From a virus, in IMG/VR virus record IMGVR_UViG_3300050821_003619, positions 45,251 through 109,250 of that record: DNA of 64,000 nt. The stretch is one strand, 5' to 3'. A program made the position numbers and the translations under genes. Shown in pieces: positions 63,376 to 64,000 of this stretch (the first letter of the stretch is position 1; each line of letters starts with the position of its first letter). Under the pieces are notes generated by a model that saw only the letters and a list, made by a program, of their open reading frames with translations, was not told the origin of the DNA and did not search any database.

Positions 63376-64000
63376 TGTTGCTACCCTCCGTTTTACCTTT
63401 TAAGCTCTCCAACACTGGATTAAGAGCCGGTGTACCGTTGTTTTTATTCATTTCAGAAGCGCGGTAGTAGTTGTTTCTAAATTCTTCTTGCTCTTCTGTC
63501 GATGGCAGAGGCTTCTCTATGCCTCTAACGTCTTGAATACGTACCAAACGCAGGCCTGCTTCACTATACTCATAGTTCACACCTAGCTTACGGCACATTT
63601 GACGTATTTTCTGCTCATCCATCGGGAACAATTCTGAGTTATAGTCACCGTAGAACACTCTATCGCCGGGATTAACTATGTCGGATAGAGCAGTTTTGAC
63701 TCCACCCATGACAACGAACTGACCTACGGCCAAAACTATGCCATTATTGGTGTGTTGTCTGTATTGTTGAGGAATAATGAACTTAGTTTTTTTGTTTCTA
63801 ACTGATCCGTCTTCTAAAATCTCTTCATCTTCGTTAGTAGAAACACGCATCACTAGAATTCTATCCAGAATTGGACTCATTGGAGAGTACGTACGGTCTG
63901 GAAATTCTTTGGTCTCTGCCTCTGCTACCTTGGCTTCGTCAAAAATGTTATCTAAATAATTGTGTCTCTTGTCAATTACCTTAAGAGATGGCTCTTCTGG
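63368..64000 (-). CDS. GroES-like co-chaperonin, 5' end beyond the window
   Basis: From the ATG at 63880 the protein has 170 residues: SPILDRILVMRV, KTKFIIPQQYRQHTNNGIVLAVGQFV, IVNPGDRVFYGDYNSE and RLVRIQDVRGIE follow the Cpn10 barrel (PLxDRVLV, GxVVAVG, GDxVxF...). The reading frame stays open for another 40 codons to the window edge (EEPSLKVIDKRHNYLDNIFDEAKV...), and no ribosome site precedes 63880. The real start is therefore probably outside, giving an N-terminal extension. Phage GroES homologues work with host GroEL to fold capsid proteins. A C-terminal 60-residue polar extension is unusual. Confidence 0.75.
   Translation of the reverse strand, partial: PEEPSLKVIDKRHNYLDNIFDEAKVAEAETKEFPDRTYSPMSPILDRILVMRVSTNEDEEILEDGSVRNKKTKFIIPQQYRQHTNNGIVLAVGQFVVMGGVKTALSDIVNPGDRVFYGDYNSELFPMDEQKIRQMCRKLGVNYEYSEAGLRLVRIQDVRGIEKPLPSTEEQEEFRNNYYRASEMNKNNGTPALNPVLESLKGKTEGSNNE

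Noticed and set aside
1-64000. Prophage integration genes, tRNA genes, rRNA genes or insertion sequences
   Set aside because: I looked for integrase, transposase, full tRNA cloverleaf and rRNA patterns on both strands and found none that I can support.

Overview
This window is part of a tailed double-stranded DNA bacteriophage genome (Caudoviricetes). The evidence is a tightly packed block of replication and recombination genes, an endolysin, tail-fibre-like proteins, large virion proteins and no cellular housekeeping operons. The set of virion proteins (one small and two very large internal-type proteins, a 1686-residue tail protein, an adaptor-like protein) suggests a short-tailed (podovirus-like) particle, but terminase, portal and major capsid genes are not in the window and must lie beyond its right end. 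The host cannot be named from sequence. The many Sec-type and lipoprotein-type signal peptides and the GDP-fucose genes fit a Gram-negative host.

Layout. Positions 1-21830 are transcribed rightward: HNH endonucleases, a PD-(D/E)XK nuclease, an SF2 helicase, a primase-like protein with an SSB-like tail, a T7 gp4-type primase-helicase, a RuvC-type resolvase, RecA, an HD hydrolase, many small overlapping hypothetical genes, several secreted proteins and a lysis region (DUF5675-like protein, small membrane protein, GH108 endolysin). Within it, at about 3607-3997, lies a circularly permuted (two-piece) tmRNA gene, the most striking element of the window. At 21842-21882 a strong bidirectional terminator separates the two convergent halves.

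From 64000 down to 21887 everything is leftward. In transcription order there is a GroES-like gene running off the window edge, virion proteins, a pair of fibre genes sharing an N-terminal anchor, and a ten-gene glycan cassette (49571-57102: four GT31-like proteins, GT17, GT2, GT10 fucosyltransferase, GDP-mannose dehydratase, GDP-fucose synthase, a cytidylyltransferase). Then come the tail protein, GNAT, internal virion proteins including a polyvalent-protein-like polypeptide, a histidine phosphatase, further fibres, small membrane and lipoproteins, a metallophosphoesterase operon with its own promoter and operator-like palindrome, a dNMP kinase, a secreted trypsin-like protease, and two tiny Cys-rich secreted proteins.

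How it fits together: the right-hand genes replicate and recombine DNA and supply nucleotides. The permuted tmRNA could rescue ribosomes or tag proteins during infection. The glycan cassette, embedded between fibre genes and tail genes, probably decorates either the virion or the host envelope with fucose-containing glycans. The unusual number of secreted proteins suggests that the phage remodels the host envelope or its surroundings. Very dense start-stop overlaps (ATGA, TAATG) throughout point to translational coupling.
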